DNA of 64,000 bases from Caecitellus pseudoparvulus (GCA_965644315.1 CBFFRQ010000093.1:186001-250000); one strand, 5' to 3'. Positions 1-12,295 are shown, counted from the first letter of the stretch. Numbers and translations: made by a program. Notes: generated by a model from the sequence alone, not told the origin.

Positions 1-1277
1 GTAGCGCGGGCGTGAGTTTGTCAGGGTGTTCACCTGTGCAAGGGAGTGGTAGCGTGAAAGACAGGAAGTGTGCGTGACGCGGGCATGGACAATACAAGCA
101 CAAAACCGGTCACAACGTACAATGCGTGTTTCCGCCTTCTTGCTGTGCCACACAGTCTGCCGATCCCACACGCCTGCAATGCGGCCCTTGGAGCGATATG
201 CGCCGCTGGTCGCTGCACGCTTGGTCAGCCATCGCACGTCTGCTGGCCGCAGACCAACAGGCGGCTCGCCTAGCTCCCGCGCAATCGCACACTCAATGAC
301 AAACCGCAGTTCCAGCGTGCTGCGAATGCGGCGGCGCCTCGAGCCACGACTGCGCCACTCCACAATGCCCCGAGCGATGACACGAGCCATGTCCGTTTCC
401 CCGCCCTTGTGGCGGAGTAGGCTGACCAGCTGGGCGTAGTTGCACGAGTTTACAATTTCACCAGCTGTTACAGCCCCCGATACGCTCTGTGGGCCGCACG
501 AGGAGCGGGTGGTGCAGTTTGGGCGGCAGTTCGCGGCTTCTGAGCCGCAGCACGCACCGAGTCGAATCTGCCGTCAAGCGGGCCGTCACGGCGGAAGGAA
601 AAACCTCGCGCCGCATTGTCCACCTGCCCTGAGTTGAAGCCAACATCCACTAACACGCCTGTCGCGCCTGGCTGCCCCAATTCCCCCAACACTTCCCCGA
701 TGTGAGTGTAGGGGGCCTTCACGAGGGTTGCGCGGTCCAGAACGCCAGCCTGCGCCAGCTGCTTGCGTGCTTTGGCCACCATCTCGGCGTCTGTGTCCAG
801 GCCAATGACGCGGGCGGCTGGGAGCAGCCGCAGCAGTGCTTCCGTGTGCCCACCATGCCCCAGCGTCCCATCCACAAAGACACAGCCAGCCCCGTCTGCA
901 GGCACGCTGGGGGGCACCCAGGCTTGCAGCACTTCATGGGGCATGACTGGCACGTGCAGCCCCGCGGAGGCTCGACTCTGGGCCACCTCTGCGCACACCT
1001 GCTGCACCCTGTCCGCTGCTTCGCCGCGCGGGCTGCCAGTGTGCAGCTGGCTTTCAGCTAAGTCACCCAGACAGCGGCTACTGGACATCCAGGGCACACT
1101 CCTGCGCCAGGGAAGGGAGGGCAACAACACCTTGAAGCGCCTAGCATGTCCAAGCATGATCGCCAACGAGGTGCGAGGGATAAGAGGCGCTGCAGTGCGC
1201 AGAGTCGATTGCGGAAATCGGAGCCTGCACGCCTTCCAGAAAGGCCGTGTGAGCCGGGCTGTGAAGAAGGCACACAC
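1..1277 (-). CDS. RsmH/MraW-type rRNA m4C methyltransferase, organellar (METTL15-like), 3' end cut by window
   Basis: S-adenosylmethionine-dependent enzyme that N4-methylates a cytidine in the small-subunit rRNA of bacteria-type ribosomes, so probably mitochondrial or plastid. Exons on the minus strand run 1277-558, 486-121 and 33 to beyond position 1. The family signature PVMPHEVL is followed by the SAM-binding stretch VDGTLGHGGHTE, then GVLVDVGFNSGQVD and GFSFRRDGPLDGRFD. Joining at 558/486 restores the family segment TAGEIVN, and exon 2 carries ARVIARGIVEWR. The first ~50 residues are rich in Arg, Ser and Leu with almost no acidic residues, which fits a mitochondrial presequence. Introns are 557-487 (donor GTGCGT) and 120-34 (donor GTACGT). 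The C terminus lies outside the window. The family is certain; the organelle is inferred. Confidence 0.88.
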
Positions 1278-1628
1278 TGAATATGCGTTCAGAACAAAGT
1301 GTTCACAGCTTCACACACGTGGGAGATTCTGGTGTGAGCGGATCGTTCCATTGCCCAGTGCAGCATGCAGGACTAGGGGCCGCCAGGAAACACTCTGCTT
1401 TGCACTGCGGGCGCCAAAACCACGTGACATAACACTCTTAAACCACAAGATCAGTGCAGTCATCGTGTTTATCTAGAATATCCACTTTTCGCGTCAAGTG
1501 TGCCATGGAAACCGTCCCAGCAGCCGCAGAGGTGTGTTGCGTGCTGCGAGCCCAAGTTCCGCACTTCGCAGAACCACCTCGCCATCTGCACACCGCAGAG
1601 ATGGCTGTTGAGGGAAGAAATCCCTCGC
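1278..1628. promoter_or_regulatory. Divergent intergenic region between RsmH and FIH-like genes
   Basis: This 351-base gap separates two 5' ends and so must hold both promoters. I see no TATA box or clear repeat. A frame open upstream of the FIH start (from about 1500) has no ATG and no homology. Confidence 0.5.
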
Positions 1629-3285
1629 ATGTCTGCCTCAGACCCCCGAGCAATCTCGCGCATCCACGATGCCTTGCCAGTGGTCATCACGGACATGCAG
1701 CTGGTTGATGTGAGTTGGCGGCGTGATGCACGAAGCCCACTGCCCGCACTCGGCTCCCCGCTTCCCTGGCCAGCCTGCCGTGCACAAGTGGGACATGGGG
1801 TACCTGGAAACACACATGACCGGCGCAGACGTCACCGTCTTCCGTTCCACCGGGGACTTCCTGTACCACGATGGGGACGCTGGGCAGGCCGACTACGACT
1901 GGTCCCCACCCACAGAGCGCCTGTCCATGCCCGTGCACGAATTCGCGGCAGAGCTGCGCCGAAACGTGGCTCAGGAGGGCCGCGAACTGTTCTCCCCCAA
2001 CCCTGGCCCTGTTGCGGGCACCTGCGTCGGAGGCGTGGCTGCGCGGAGCAAGGGGGGGCGCGGAGGCGGGGAACCTGACCAGGAGCCCCCCTCCCCCGCC
2101 CCTGCTGCCTCCAGCCCCGCTGCTTCCATGCTGGCTGCACTGTCTGCACAAGAAGGCTCGGCGCCGAGTGAGCCAGCGGCGTCAGGAGGGGGTGGTGGCG
2201 TGCCTGGGTCTACCCCCCCTGCCGTGCCGCTGAGGGGGGGTGCGCGCTCTCGCGTGTACATGCAGCACAGTCTGTCGGAGGCCGTGTCGTCCACCATGAA
2301 GACTGACTTCACCGAGTTCAATTGGCCCCTGGCGACGGCGCTGGCCAAGCGCAATGCGTGGGGCCCCCTCACCTCCAACCTCCTGCTGGTGGGGGAGCGC
2401 TGCTGCGTTACGCCGCTGCACTACGACGAGCAGCACAACCTCTTCGCACAGGTGCGAGGGCGCAAGCTGGCCATCCTCTCACCCCCTGACTGCTTTGACT
2501 GCTTCTACCCATACCCTGTGGGACACCCCCACGACAGGCAGGCGCAGGTCAACGTGCGCCTGCCGGACCGGGCGCGCTTCCCGGAATTTTCCAAGGCGCG
2601 CTTCCTCCACGCAGTACTGAAGCCAGGGGAGGTGCTGTACATCCCCTCCTACTGGTGGCACGAGATCCACTCGCCGTTCGAAGACACCGTCAGCGTGAAC
2701 TTCTGGTTCCGAGCTGGCCCACCAGGCACCCCGGCCCTGCCACTGCGCGACCCTGTGCACCGAGTGGCTCTGCGCCGCAACATAGAAAAGTTCATGGGCC
2801 AATCCTATGGTTTCCCCGCCAGCACCCGGTTCTTCCAGCGCCTCGGCGCGGGGGACCTCACCGTGGGCACTTCCTCCCAGAGCGACCGCAACATGGTGTC
2901 GGCGGTGCTGAAGCTGCTCACCGTGGTGCTGGCAGCTGACGAGCTGGAGCCCTTCCTCATGGCCCTCTGCCGTGTGCGCTTCGACCTGCCCCGCAAGGCT
3001 CCAGGTGGCTTGCTGGCGTTCCCCCCCAAGACGCCCCTCGTGCGCGCTGCCATTGCGGAGGCCGTCGCGGCTGCAATGCGAGCCCGACAGGCTGCCGCCA
3101 CGGGCTCTGATGCAGGTGGCGGCGAAGGGAGTGCAGCCCAGACCCCAGCTCAAGTTGAGGCAGGCGCCCCCTCGTTGGCTGGCGCGGTGCAGGCTGGGCA
3201 CGGCTGGCAGGCACGAGGGACGTCGGAGCCCACAGCACCAGCTGCCTCGGGCGGCAGTGCACAACAGCTCCGAGGGCAAACTTGA
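1629..3285 (+). CDS. FIH-like asparaginyl hydroxylase (HIF1AN family, JmjC/cupin)
   Basis: Fe(II)/2-oxoglutarate dioxygenase resembling factor-inhibiting HIF, which hydroxylates Asn in ankyrin repeats and in HIF. Exons are 1629-1709 and 1774-3285 (531 residues). The facial triad is visible as H243 and D245 in TPLHYDEQHN and H323 in YWWHEI. T240 and K258 sit at the 2-oxoglutarate-binding positions of human FIH, and the FIH-specific stretches YPYPVGHP and RNIEKFMG are present, so this is closer to FIH than to generic JmjC proteins. The intron joins ITDMQLVD to PAVHKWDMGYLE, matching the human order. Compared with human FIH there is a Gly/Pro/Ser-rich insert of roughly 100 residues before the catalytic core and a longer C-terminal tail. 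The ATG at 1629 is the first in frame. The substrate here is unknown. Confidence 0.9.
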
Positions 3286-3375
3286 GCCCTCCGCCCTCCT
3301 CCATCGGAAAACACGACCATCACATGCATGCATGGTTTGGCATGCAATTATTTGTGAATTCAAACCTTTCCTGGT

Positions 3376-6300
3376 ATGGCTCTTGAAGCGGAGCAGTGCG
3401 TCCAACTGGGAGTGCTGGCTGCCACGCCGAGCTGCAGACCACGCACACCGCCTGTGCCTGTGCAGGTACCACTTCGTTGACGCTGCAACCAGCTCTGCAA
3501 ATGGACCTTACACACTTGACCAATTCAAGGACCTGTGGCTGCAGGTATGTCGTGGCGGCGCCCACTCAGCGCGCCCAACTCGCGCTGGCACTTCGTCGGT
3601 CGCAGACGACCACCCACACTAGCACTTCCTCCTCCATGTGCTCAGGGGCTGGTAAAGAAGGACACGCTAGTGTTCGGTGCTCCAGATCAAACTGAATGGC
3701 TCCCCCTGCAGTCCATCCCTGCGCTGTTCGATGCTGTGGCGCCGGCCTCCTCTCCAGCGCCGCCGCCCCTGCCCTCTCGAAGCTCCAAGCCGCGTGAGCC
3801 AGCTGCCACTTCGTCGGCACCTGCTCCAGCTTCCCGCGGGACAGCAGGTGGGGCACCTGACTTGATGGCTGCCATTCGTGGTGCAGGTGGCTCTGGCAAG
3901 GCCCGCCTTCGTAAGACCAAGACGGTCGTGAAGCAGTCACAGCCAAGCGGGACAGTTCGCTCTGGCCTCTCCACCTCCTCTGGCGGCAAGGCTGGTGTAA
4001 CATCTCCTAGGTCTGACCGCAAGGGCTCCGTGGGTGCACGTCCACAACCTGCAGGTGGCATGCTGGGCGAGCTAGCTGCCAAACTGGAGCGGCGCAAGCG
4101 CAAAGTGTCTCAACAGGAAGCGTCAACAGCCCCTGCCGACTCACCAGAGCCAGCCCCCGCACCAGCAGTGCCACCTCGAGGCGGCAGCGCACCAGAGCCA
4201 GCCCCCGCGCCAGCTGTGCCACCTCGAGGCGGCAGCGCACCAGAGCCAGCCCCCGCACCAGCTGTGCCACCTCGAGGCGGCAGCGCACCAGAGCCAGCCC
4301 CCGCACCAGCTGTGCCACCTCGAGGCGGCAGCGCACCAGAGCCAGCCCCCGCGCCAGCTGTGCCACCTCGAGGCGGCAGCGCACCAGAGCCAGCCCCCGC
4401 GCCAGCTGTGCCACCTCGAGGCGGCAGCGCACCTGAGCCAGCCCCCGCACCAGCTGTGCCACCTCGAGGCGGCAGCGCACCTGAGCCAGCCCCCGCACCA
4501 GCAGTGCCACCTCGAGGCGGCAGCGCACCAGAGCCAGCCCCCGCGCCAGCTGTGCCACCTAGGTCAGGGCGTCGCAGGACGGGCAGTCAAGACGACTTGT
4601 CAGTGGGTATGAGGTCCACTGCCTTCACAAACGCTGCGTCGAAGGTGGCGGAGCAGCCAGGCGGTGGTGGGGCTCGTGGCCTTGCGAGAGTCAAAGCTGG
4701 GACGCCAACGCCAGTACCTGGCAGTACAGCCACCGGGCGTTCGAAGTTCAAACGGGGGTCAGTCATGGGCACTTCTAGCACGAGAGGGGGTGGGAAGGGG
4801 CTGCGCAAGAAATCGGTAGCTGCGCAGTTGAGCGTGGCTCCAACGGACTCAGTGGCTCCGTTCGGCTTGGATGATGACGAAATGGGCGGGGAAGCGCCTT
4901 CCAACGGTGTGCCGGCCCCGCCGCCACGACACAGCCCAGACGACGCATGGCAGGTGAAGCGCACTGCAGATGGTAAGGTTTACTACTTCAACCATGTGTC
5001 TGGAGAGTTGACGTGGGAGAAGCCCCAGTGCCTGCAAACCGCCGCGGAGCGAGCAACGAGCAGCGCGGAGTGGACGTGGGTGCCACATGCACACAAGGCG
5101 TGGGTACCCGCGCAAATCACTGCGCGAAGCGGAGATGGCAGCGTCACGGTGGCGACACGGGATGGACTGCGCAGCCAGGTGGCGGCGGGGGAGGCGCCGC
5201 TGTGGCACTTGCACCTTCCGTCGCTGGATTCAATTGGGGAAGTGACGGACCTTGTGCAGCTGCGTCAGTTAAACGAAGCCACCATCATCACATGCCTTGC
5301 TGAGAGGTTCAACAATGATGAGATTTACACGTGGGTGGGCGCGTCCAAGTCCGTGCTGGTCAGCTTGAACCCTTTCAAGCTCCTGCCGCTGTACACACCG
5401 AAAGTGATTGCTGAGCACGCGAAGCCCCCACCGAACAAAGAGCTCCCCCCGCACGTCTTTGACATTGCATCGGGCTGTTGGCGCAGTCTGTGCGCGACAG
5501 GCAAGTCGCAGAGTGTGTTGATTTCGGGGGAAAGCGGCGCCGGCAAGACGGAAGCCGCTAAGCAGTGCCTGACGTTCTTGGCTGAGACGGTTGGGTCAGT
5601 GGGGCGGGTCGAGCAGAAGCTGCTGCAGTCCAACCCTGTCTTGGAAGCCTTCGGTAACGCCAAGACTGTGCGCAACAACAACTCCTCGCGCTTCGGGAAG
5701 TGGGTGGAGTACTACGTGGACAACAACATGGGCGGCCGCATCATCGGTGCCCGCATTGAGAACTACCTCCTGGAGAAGAGCAGAGTTGCGCTGCAAGCGG
5801 CAGGGGAGCGCGGGTACCATATTTTCTACCAGCTCACTGCTTCCCAGTACGGAGCAGACTTGGGCTTGGATGTGGCGACGCAGTACCGCAGCTTGATAGG
5901 CGGCAGTTCAGCAGGCGGCATCGGCGGTCCAGAGCACGACCCGACAGTGCCTGGCATCGACGACGCCACCGAGTTCGAGGACACGGTGGCATCCTTCCTC
6001 GGCCTGGGCATTGATCACGACGAAGAGGTGTTGCCGCTCATGCACCTGCTCGCAGGCCTTCTGCACTTGGGCAACGTCACCTTCCAAGCGGCAGGGGAAG
6101 GCTCAGTGGTGGACCCTGCGTCCACTTCTGCCGCCTGCAGTGCTGCCGCCTCGCTGTCAGTGGCAGAGGAAGCGCTCGCAGCAGCGTTGACACACCGCAG
6201 CATCGAAGTGGGAGCCAAGCGCACGCGCATCCCCCTCAACCCTGCGGCTGCCCGGGACGCCGCAGACGCACTGGCAAAGAATCTGTATGGCCGCATGTTC

Positions 6301-9147
6301 GACTGGCTGGTTCGGCGCATCAACCAAGCCGTTGCTGTGCAGCCATCGGAGGCGGGCGTCGGGTCAGGCGCAGGCAGCGCGCAGGCAGCAGCGGGGTCCC
6401 GGGTTGACCTTCCGTTCATTGGCGTCCTGGACATCTTTGGCTTCGAGATCTTCAAGGTGAACTCCTTCGAGCAGCTGTGCATCAACTTCGCCAACGAGCG
6501 ACTGCAGCAGCTGTTTAACCAGCATACATTCAAGGAGGAAATTGCCGTGTATGAAGCGGAGGGCATTCCGGTTCCGCCCGTGCGCTTCATCGACAACAAG
6601 CCCGTGCTGGACCTCATCCAGCAAACTGCCAAAGCTCCGCGAAAGGGGGGCATCCTCGTCCTTTTGGACGACGAAATCCGCCTCCCGAAGACGTCCGACG
6701 AGACGTTTGTGAACAAGATCATGACGGCACACGGAACACACCCGGCGCTGTCGCTAGACACTCGCTCATCCTTCGGCAGTGGCCTAGGCTTCACCATCAC
6801 CCACTATGCCGGCAAGGTGGACTACGACGCACAAGACTTCCTCGTGAAGAACAAAGACGTGCTGTGGACAGAGCTGACAGACTTGATGCTGACGTCTGGG
6901 AACCCACTGGTGCCCAGTGGCATGTTTCAGTCGGAAGCCGCAGCAAAGGCCAGCGGCAACCGCAGAACCAGCTCCAAATACTCTATGGGCGGGCAGTTCC
7001 GATCCCAACTGACTGCCCTGGTGCGTGTGCTGAAAGGCACTGAACCCAGGTACATTCGGTGTGTCAAGACGACGCCCCACAAGCGCCCCAACGACCTGCA
7101 CCCTGCACTGTGCATTGAGCAGCTGCGGTACAGCGGAGTGTTCGAGGCGGTGCAGATCCGCAAGACTGGATACCCCTTCCGCATGTCGCACCAGCAGTTT
7201 GTCGCCCGATATGCGTACGTCAACGACGAAACCCTGGCAGCAGTGCGTGCGGCTCGTGCACGCGGTGGGGTGACGGACTTCCCCTCGCTAGTGCGGCAGA
7301 TCCTGACTCTGTGCCAGCAGGACATGTCCAGGGTGCAGATCGGACACACAATGGTGCTGTACCGTGCCGAGCAGCACGGCTTGCTGGAGCTCATGCGAAA
7401 CCTGGCCCTGGAGCCCATCGCGTTGCTGTGCCAAGCTGGCATTCGTGGCGCGCTCGCGCGTCGGTTTGTCAGTCGCTGGCGGGAAATCACGCCGGTGCTC
7501 CGGGATGCCCTTGCCACTGGGAACGATCTCGATGCCATCTCTGCAGCTGTGCAGCATGCGTACTCACGCCTGCCAGCGACGCTCATTGCCCTCATGCCGT
7601 GTGAGCCACCTATTCTTGTGGCTGCCCGCACCTTGCGTGACAAACTCCGCCAATGTGTGCAGCTGGAGCAGGAGCTAGCGACCCTGCTGGGGGCTTCTGA
7701 GGCGGAGAAGGCCACGCAGCAGTTTGCGTACGATCTGGCTGCCGCCGTGAAGGTGGTGGAGGGCGTGCGGGACGTCCCACACACCCTCCGACTGGACCAG
7801 CTGGCGGCCGAAGCGAAGGACTTCTTGGCCACAGTTGCAGGGCGTCTGGTGGACCCAGAAGCCCGTGAAGCGCTGTACTTGTTAGACAAGCCTGCCATGC
7901 AGCGGGCTTCTGCAAAGGCTGCCGAGTACGCCTACACCAGCGCCGACATCCTGCAGATCCGGGAGGTGCTCGCTCTGTCAGAGGAAGAACTCATCAAGCT
8001 GCAGCTGAAGCGTGCCATGGAGCTGGGGGATGGTGTGCGTGTCATTAACCGAGAGGTGAAGCTGCAAGACATCTACTTGGCGGCCAACGCCCGGTTCTTC
8101 CGTCCTGACACGTACCCGCGCCTGCGCGATGCGGAGGAGTACGGCGGAAGCACTTTCCTTACGTCTTTCATCAAGAAACGCCGGGAAGCCCTGACAGCCA
8201 CCATGCTGGTGCACACAGTGGACCCCATCCCCACCTCCCTTACGCAGCTGGAAGGCGACGACGTTGTGGCGGCTGTGCGCATGCACAAGAGCGTGCTCAT
8301 GTGGTGCGGCGATCGCAAAGCCTCAACTGACGTCGCCACGGTGGCCAGTGAGGTGGTGGGGGAGGCAGGCCGCAGCGCAGTGCTGGCCCACGAACTGTTC
8401 CTGCAACTCATGAAGCAGGTGCAGGGCAACCCCAACCCCCACAGCGTGGACTCTGCCTGGACCCTCATGTACTTCCTCCTGCGGTGTGTGGGCGCCGCCC
8501 CTGACGTGGAGGGGCACGTCCTCACCTTCATCCGCGCCAACGCTGACGATTGGGTACAGCCCCTTGTCAGCACCCTGCACAACAGCAAGTACGCTCCCGG
8601 CGAGCGGCACCCCCTGCCCAGCCCCGGGCAGATTGATGGCCTGGTGGAGGAGTTCGGTCGAGGCATCCCACGCTCGCGATTCTCCCTGGCAGAGGACGCC
8701 ATCCAGGTGGGGCATGGAGCCGCCGCCGACCCGTCAGCCACCATGCCCCGCACAGCCACCATGGCCAATGCTGAGCGCTTCCCTCTTTCAGCTCTGCCTG
8801 CGGACATGAGTGTGCAGGAGAGCCCACACCCGTTGCACGGCGGCGCAGCGCCCGCTGGCGGCCGCCCCATGTCTGCGAAGTACGCCAGCCCCGCAGCAGA
8901 ACAGCCGCCGCCAGTGCCTCAAAGGGGCGAGGCACCCCCCTTGCCTCCCAGGCAGAACCCCATCGCAGTGGCCGCCTACCCCTTCACCAAGTCTGCCGAG
9001 GATGCGGAGGACACGCTGAACCTGGAGGCAGGGGAGGAGGCGGAGGTGCTGGACACATCCGACCCAGACTGGTGGCAGGTGCGTCTGCTGGCCTCTGGCC
9101 TCGTGGGCTTTGTGCCAGCCTCGTTCTTGCAGGTGCAGACAGGCTAG
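3376..9147 (+). CDS. Class IV-like myosin with GYF_2, PxxPxR repeats, WW, motor, IQ, MyTH4 and SH3
   Basis: Actin-based motor of 1,866 residues, exons 3376-3395, 3466-3544 and 3646-9147. The tiny first exon plus exon 2 and the start of exon 3 assemble a GYF_2-like domain (YHFVDA, NGPYTLDQF, TLVFGAP, EWLPLQSIPALF) at residues 8-60. Next come nine 16-residue proline repeats (about 200-339), a WW domain (about 465-497, WQVKR to WEKP) and a motor domain. The motor has P-loop GESGAGKTEAAK near 661, switch I NNNSSRFGK and switch II DIFGFEIF near 962. One IQ-like motif (QAGIRGALAR) lies near 1297. A MyTH4 domain covers about 1519-1660 and an SH3 domain about 1809-1866. Motor-MyTH4-SH3 with an N-terminal WW is the arrangement known for class IV-like protist myosins. 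Cargo is unknown. The order of exons 1-2 is inferred from splice sites and domain fit. Confidence 0.92.
4144..4560 (+). repeat. 48-base tandem repeat (about 8.7 units) inside the myosin gene
   Basis: Nearly perfect units of 48 bases encode PEPAPAPAVPPRGGSA nine times, the last copy ending at PPR. Units differ only at a few third positions (for example gca/gcg and cca/cct). Each unit contains P-A-V-P-P-R, a class II SH3 ligand (PxxPxR) that also suits PPR-type WW domains. In-frame periodicity means unit gain or loss would not break the protein. Confidence 0.97.
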
Positions 9148-9395
9148 CGGCGCAGACGCGCCAGGCGCCTGGAGCGGCCTGTGCGTCCAGCCCACCAAAA
9201 CCCAATGCAAGCCATCACCCGACCCTGGCCAGCCATCCACAGCACTTACACTGCCCGCATTTGTGGTGTGGTGCTCAGCACGAGACCAGGTTCGTGCACG
9301 GAAGGCGTCGGACACTGAGCAGGCCACAGAGCCTTTGCTGAGCCGAGTGCACTTCGGCGGCCAGCAGCACACTGCAGAAGAGCCTTGGGGGCGAC

Positions 9396-12288
9396 ATGGC
9401 GGCTTCCCTGGAGAGCATTCGACAGGAAGTAGAGTCCCATGAAGATGCCATTGTGAAGGTGCAGCAGCAGGCCGCGAAAGGCGACGCCACAGACGCTGAG
9501 GTGCAGGCCGCTGCAGTGGAGCTGGTGGACAAGGTGTGTCTTGCATTGCACAAGCCTGCGCCCCGTGCGGGGGCTGCGAGGTTGTATTGGGGTGCTTTCT
9601 GAGATTTGCACGTGCGGGAAGTGTTGTGAATCCCTTGCACGAGCTGCGTAGCGGCGCCGCTCGAGGAACGCAGGGCTGCACGTGAGGGTCGCACGCGATG
9701 GCGTGAAACGCTTCCTGTATGCGGTCGGGCGCCCTGCTGACCCTTGCCTTGGTGGACGCTTTGCGTGCCCGTCAATCGTGCACGTGCACATTGACCCACT
9801 GTGATGTTCCTCGTGGGGCTTCTGTCTCGTCGTTCTGCTCGGCGCCATAGCAGGCTTGTTGTCGCGCGCGACTGTCTCCCACATGCTCCCGCTCCCTGCG
9901 CAGTACATCGAAGCTACCGGGTGTCTGCCGTCCGAGCGCGTGACAGAGGATGATGCAGCTTCCACTGGCGAGGCGGCTGGAGAGGAGGAGGGCGGTGCCG
10001 GCGACAGCGCTGAGCCGTCCCCCCCCAAGGAGGGCGCCGCTGGCCCTGTGCGCAAGAAGCCCCCGCCGCGGCACCGGAACTACTGGGAGCACACGAACAG
10101 CAGCATGGGCGTGTCCATGCAGTCCAAGCCAAAGAAGGACCTGGGCATGGTGTGGCTGGAGCGAGCCCAGCAGCTGTTGGGCAACCGCACTCTCTTCCCG
10201 CCCCCTGCCCACCTGTCCACGTCCAGCCTCGGTGGCTCAGCCGCCGCCGCGGCACCAGCCATGGCCTCCCGCCACGTCAGGCTAGAACTGGTGGCAACGG
10301 TGGGCAACATGATGGCAGTGCGGTCCAAGGCGCTCGGGCAGACGCACACCGCCCTCCGTCACCTGGAGACTGCGCTGAAGCAGGAAGCCCGCTTGCATGC
10401 CGCGGCGGAGGAAGATGTGGGGGCGGTGCTGGAGATGGCGCGTGTGGCGCACCGTAGTGGCGCGCCAGAGGAGGTGCAAGACGACTTCCGGGCGGCGTAC
10501 AGTGAGGCGGTGGAGTACCTGGCGTCACGCAGGCGCGCGTTTGCGACGTGCCACCTGAACGCTGTCAGCGTGCTGAGCGACATGGCCAAGCACGCAGGCG
10601 CGACGCACCACAGCAGCGAGGCTGTGCGCCTGCTCACGACGTCCTCCGTCACCACGAGCCTGCCGTGGGAGAGCACCAGTCGCCTGGTCATCGGCACGGC
10701 GGCAGAGGAGGGTGAGGAGGAGGGGGGTGGGGAGGTGATCGCGTCTACCGCCTCCACTGGCGGCATTGGTGTCGCCTCCTCCGGCACCCTGCTGCTCCTC
10801 GCGCAGGCCCTGTTCGGCCTGGCCATCCAGCAGGAGGCCCAGAAGAAGTACAGTGCCGCTGTCAAGTCGTGCGATCAGGGTCGCAAGGCGCTGCGGATGA
10901 TGGGCATGCGCAAGACGAAAGAGCGACAGGGGGATGGCTCAGGCTCCGTTGGGGGGGGTGGCAGTGCCCGTGGCGTGGGGGGCACGTCCCTCACTCACCT
11001 GCCACACCTGCCCGCGGCCAAGACGGGCAGCGTGCTGGCCCCCATGGACCACAGCTACGTGCACTGGCTGACCGAGCAGTTCAATGACTTGCACAGCACC
11101 TGTGAGAGTTTGGCTGAGGAGGCAGAGTCTGCGAAGAAGGCACGCCGCACTGCCTTCAAAGCCAGCACGTATGTGCAGCCTGGCCGCCGCACCCGCGGGA
11201 CGGGGCAAGACGTGCTGGACCGCTTGGTCGCAGCGACCTCCACGCGAGGTGGACCTGGTGGAGGGCGGCGCCGGCCTGGATCGCGCCCCTCCTCCCGGGG
11301 CTCTGCCTATGGTGGGAGCGCCAGCCAGCCCCTGCGTCGGACGCAGGGGGAGGTGGCGCAGTCCATGCTGGCGATGGACCCATCCACCGGCCGTGCCCGT
11401 CGCAGCAAGCGAGTGGCGGAGCAGCAGCGCACCGCTGCGGAGCGCTTGGATGCGCCAGGGCCAGTGAGTGCCGGGAAGTATGACTTCGCGCCGGCTCCCT
11501 CCAGCGCGCCAGAGTCCAGAGGAGTGGGCTTTCGAGGCAGGCGCACGGGGGGCAGTGGCGGCGGCGGACGCAGCAGCAAAGAGCCCCCTGTGCCAGATGA
11601 GATCCAAATCCCCGGCGTGGAGCCCACGTCCATCAAGGCCCTGGGGCAAGAGGCCAGGCACGCTGGCGAGGCAGCCCTGCTTGAGCCAGGCTCCTTGGAC
11701 AGCATCACCCCCAGCAGCGTGACGGCGTACAAGGGAGCCTTCACCACCTACGATGCGTACACTCAGGATGTCATTGACGCGCCGCCTGAGACGTTCAAAG
11801 AGTTTGAACGGGTGTTCCTGCCGCCCTCCGTGGACTTGCACTTCCCCCCCTTGGTGCCAGAGGTGGTGGCAGCCGCCCAGAGTGGCACGACGTCCGCCAC
11901 CGGCTTCGCTGCGCCAGCCATGCTGGGAGGCGGGCACCGCCGCATGATGTCCAAGAGCAGCACGGCGTCGGCTGGTGGGGCGAGTGGGGCCTCTCCCGGC
12001 ACGGCGGAGCAGAAGCGCGACGAGGTGGATGTTGTGCGAGCGGCGCCTGAAGGGGACCGATCCACTGCCCCGAGCACCCTGCCACCCGTGGACGCCCATG
12101 GCCCGCCTGGCGCAAGTGCAACCACGCCCAAGGAAGAGACAAAGGCAAGCGGTGGCGACGGCTCCCCTGCTGCCACCTCGCAACCCTCGTCTCGGTCGCG
12201 CGGCGGTATCCAAGGTGACATTCACCTTGTGCGGGCGCAGGAAGCTGCGGCCTTCAGCGGTAGTGACATGCCGTCCCAGCCACGGTGA
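9396..12288 (+). CDS. Protein with N-terminal WHEP-like domain and helical middle, function unknown
   Basis: Exons 9396-9533 and 9904-12288 give about 840 residues. The intron (9534-9903, 370 bases) is long for this window. The first ~52 residues (SIRQEVESHEDAIVKVQ, then AEVQAAAVELVDKYIEATG across the splice) resemble a WHEP-TRS helix-turn-helix, normally appended to aminoacyl-tRNA synthetases, where it binds RNA or protein. No synthetase catalytic motif follows. Residues about 100-420 are Ala/Leu/Glu-rich and helical, possibly TPR-like (HVRLELVATVGNMMAV, ALRHLETALKQEARLH, LLLLAQALFGLAIQQEAQ). The last half is low-complexity Gly/Ser/Arg/Pro. It overlaps no other gene and converges on SDS22. 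The WHEP assignment is my reading of a short domain; the rest I do not recognise. Confidence 0.75.
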
Positions 12289-12295
12289 GCACACG

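Noticed and set aside
4144-4560. Regular 48-base repeats as a CRISPR array
   Set aside because: No unique spacers; repeats are head-to-tail, in frame, inside a myosin gene of a eukaryote.
6015-8870. Minus-strand frames of 260-320 codons opposite the myosin motor and tail
   Set aside because: The myosin frame has every family motif intact; the antisense frames are Arg/Ser-rich shadows.
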